Program-made: the position numbers and the translations under genes | Source: Eucalyptus grandis | Lineage: Eukaryota; Streptophyta; Magnoliopsida; Myrtales; Myrtaceae | NCBI RefSeq assembly: GCF_016545825.1 | Contig: NC_052622.1 | Coordinates: forward strand, 2,671,001 to 2,735,000 | Reading direction: 5' to 3' | DNA length: 64,000 nt | Shown: positions 62,245-64,000 of the stretch, one piece after another | How the letters are laid out: every line of letters starts with the position of its first letter | How positions within the stretch are numbered: position 1 is the first letter of the stretch | The notes under the pieces: generated by a model | Database searches by the model: none | What the model was told of the DNA's origin: nothing | Seen by the model: the letters and a program-made list of their open reading frames with translations, nothing else

Positions 62245-62830
62245 CTCGAAAGAAAACTAAAAGAGAAAATTTCAAATAAGGGCCCGAAGTATATTTATTT
62301 TTTTTTTTAAATAAGGATTTGAAGTGGACGTTGTTTCAAATAAGAACAAAAAATGATCATATCGTCTCAAATAAGGACTTTTAACTAGCCAATGACAATT
62401 CTGACCATAAGAGAAAGGATATCTTAGTTGAAAAAATTCAAAATATATTTTTTTTTTTTCTTTTTCCCCCTTCCCTCCCCCGGCCATTACTGTGCCTTGT
62501 AAATGGCCGACAGAGGTCACCAACCTCCTTACGCCCTCGCCTAAGTCTAGCAACCATCACCATGGCATGTGGAGGGAAGAGGCAGAAAAAGAAAATGGAA
62601 AATGGAAAAAAATTCGAAATAAAAAAATTGAAAGATGAAAATGCTCTTTGATATGTGAGATTAGGCCATTCTTTAAGACTTTAAGACTATATGGCAATTT
62701 CATATTATTATTTAAGAAAACGATGGCACTTAAGTCCTTATTTGAAACAATGTCCATTTTAGACCTTTTTTTTTTTTTAAAGAAAATGAGAGCATTTTAG
62801 GCCTTTGCTTGGAATTTTTTTTTAGACTAA
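62245..62830. mobile_element. TIR-like element, second family, unit B copy
   Basis: Orthologue of 25735-26330, with CAAATAAGGATTTGAAGTGG on the left and inverted tiles on the right. Confidence 0.5.
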
Positions 62831-63080
62831 AATGAATCCACAAATTAAAGACATCCTTGGTTGATCTACACAGTTAAGCCTTTCTTTATGGATTTGACTT
62901 GATGAAAATTTTATGGCTTCCATTCTTCGTGTAACTTTGGTAATTAATTGAGGATTGCAAGTATTTGTATCTACACAATAAAATATTTCTGAAACAAAGA
63001 CCTTTCATCTTGTTTGGGTTATTGCATTATTCAATAGGGCGTAAAGACCGTTTGGCACATTATTCGGGGGCGTAAAGACC

Positions 63081-64000
63081 CATATGTAATGCTTGAGCAT
63101 GACAAATCATTTTCCCATTATGATTTTTCTAAAGAGACTTAAAGATTTAATCCTGAATAATAACATTAAGAATCGTACACGGAAAGAAAATTAAAGAATC
63201 CCCTAAAATATGTTCTAAAATTTTTATTGATGAAAACAACAGCTCCAAAAAAGCTAATGGATGCACTGTCGTCCATGCCCAATTCCCATTGGAATGGCAA
63301 GGCACGATTGAGGCAAAATATTGGAAAAAGTATTAGAAAAATCCTAAAATTATTGCATTTGTGTCAATTTAGTTTCAAAACTTGAATTGTGCCAAATTAA
63401 TCCTAAACGTTTTCAAGTAATGTCAATTTAGTCCTAAACCTTTTGACTTGGTGCTAATTCAGTCTTTTCGAGAAATTTTAACTAGATTTTGTTGACATGG
63501 ATGTCGGCCAACATACATGACACCACTAGCGCTGACATGGACAATTTTTAGTATTATTTTAATATTTTTTTTCAATTTTTAATTTTTTTCTTCTTTTTTT
63601 CTTTTTCTCTCTCTCCTTCCTTTCTTCCTCAAGGTGATGGCTGGCTAGTAGGAGATAGTCGACCGCCAACCACGGACTGGGCGAGTTGGCCTTGCCTAGC
63701 CAGGGTAAGCTGGGCCCTAGCATGGGGTGGCCTTGCCCAAGCCAAATCTGGTGAGGCTGCCCTTAAAAGGTTTATGGCCACCCTCCCTAAGGCTTGGCCT
63801 CACCCGACCATCACCTACCGGCCGGCCACCATCTAGAGGAAGAAGAAAGGAAGGAGAGAAAAAATTCAGAAAAAAATAATAAAATCGAAAATCGAAAAAT
63901 TATTAAAATTTATCAATGTCAGTGCTAGCAGTGCCAGGGAAAAGCTTGGGCAGTTGAGCACATTTCATGGGATGGGGTATTGACGAATGTAGGTTCACCA
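63081..64000. repeat. Tandem segmental duplication, unit C (partial)
   Basis: From about 63081 the sequence restarts as at position 5 of unit A and 26663 of unit B, so at least three units stand in direct order. Unit C is cut by the window edge. Near 63937 it jumps from the interior of the TIR element to sequence equivalent to about 27871 of unit B, so it has lost the right half of that element. Confidence 0.88.
63323..63937. mobile_element. Non-autonomous Mutator-like TIR element, unit C copy, truncated
   Basis: Orthologue of 248-1117 and 26906-27742, with the left target duplication GCAAAATATT at 63313-63322. The right arm is deleted: after AGCAGTGCC the sequence continues with AGGGAAAAGCTTGGGC, which in unit B lies beyond the element near 27875. 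Confidence 0.72.

Larger units (their letters stand above)
26659..63080. repeat. Tandem segmental duplication, unit B
   Basis: This is the second copy of the locus, about 36.4 kb. It is longer than unit A because it keeps or gained 31034-49081 (SHOC1, HMA gene, Copia element), a TIR element at 55035-55927, a LINE fragment near 61572-62118 and a TIR-like element at 28982-29668. It lacks the equivalents of 11414-14302 and of the Mutator-like element. Homologous blocks look very similar by eye with scattered substitutions and small indels. Confidence 0.9.

Noticed and set aside
1..64000. Search for a wholly new defence or biosynthetic system
   Set aside because: Every conserved coding segment I could find belongs to a known plant or transposon family; the novelty is structural.

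Overview
This is plant nuclear DNA, almost certainly from a woody eudicot. The protein-coding exons have GT-AG introns, the intergenic DNA is AT-rich, there is an EIX-type LRR receptor-like protein cluster, and there are plant Copia, Mutator and LINE remnants. The species cannot be fixed from sequence alone. Every host gene found (RLP copies, SHOC1, HMA protein) lies on the minus strand.

The dominant structure is a large tandem duplication. Unit A (about 1-26658) and unit B (about 26659-63080) align along most of their length, and a third unit C starts near 63081 and runs off the window. Each full unit carries one LRR receptor-like protein gene (RLP-A 4655-8728, RLP-B 50440-53737) of the EIX/RLP class. 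Both copies are broken, by different lesions. RLP-A also contains a roughly 0.9-kb minisatellite of about 19 short LDLSHNQIN-coding modules, where RLP-B has two. Fainter relics of RLP tails, heads and 5' flanks at five or more other places show that the locus is an old, decaying RLP array.

The units differ by large indels. Unit B holds an 18-kb interval (about 31034-49081) that unit A lacks. It contains the only apparently functional host genes: SHOC1 (31400-37248, seven exons rebuilt with GT-AG introns in consistent phase), encoding the XPF-like meiotic crossover factor, and a small HMA-domain gene (38284-38957). It also holds a Copia element with both LTRs, a 5-bp target duplication, PBS and polypurine tract (41212-46162) but a dead gag-pol. 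Unit A alone holds a 7.15-kb Mutator-like element (15394-22546) with long terminal inverted repeats, a 9-bp target duplication, a GRF zinc-finger gene and a decayed mudrA transposase facing each other. Unit B keeps the empty site. Unit B alone holds an 893-bp non-autonomous TIR element (55035-55927, 9-bp target duplication) and a truncated LINE 3' end with RNase H-like domain and poly(A) (about 61572-62118).

The most notable points are these. The SHOC1 reading frame seems to lack several hundred residues between its N-terminal block and its XPF nuclease-like domain, while splice phases are kept. The minisatellite sits inside an LRR domain. Dated presence/absence insertions make the two units a good record of how the cluster evolved. 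I found no convincing new biological system, and no CRISPR, rRNA or tRNA gene.
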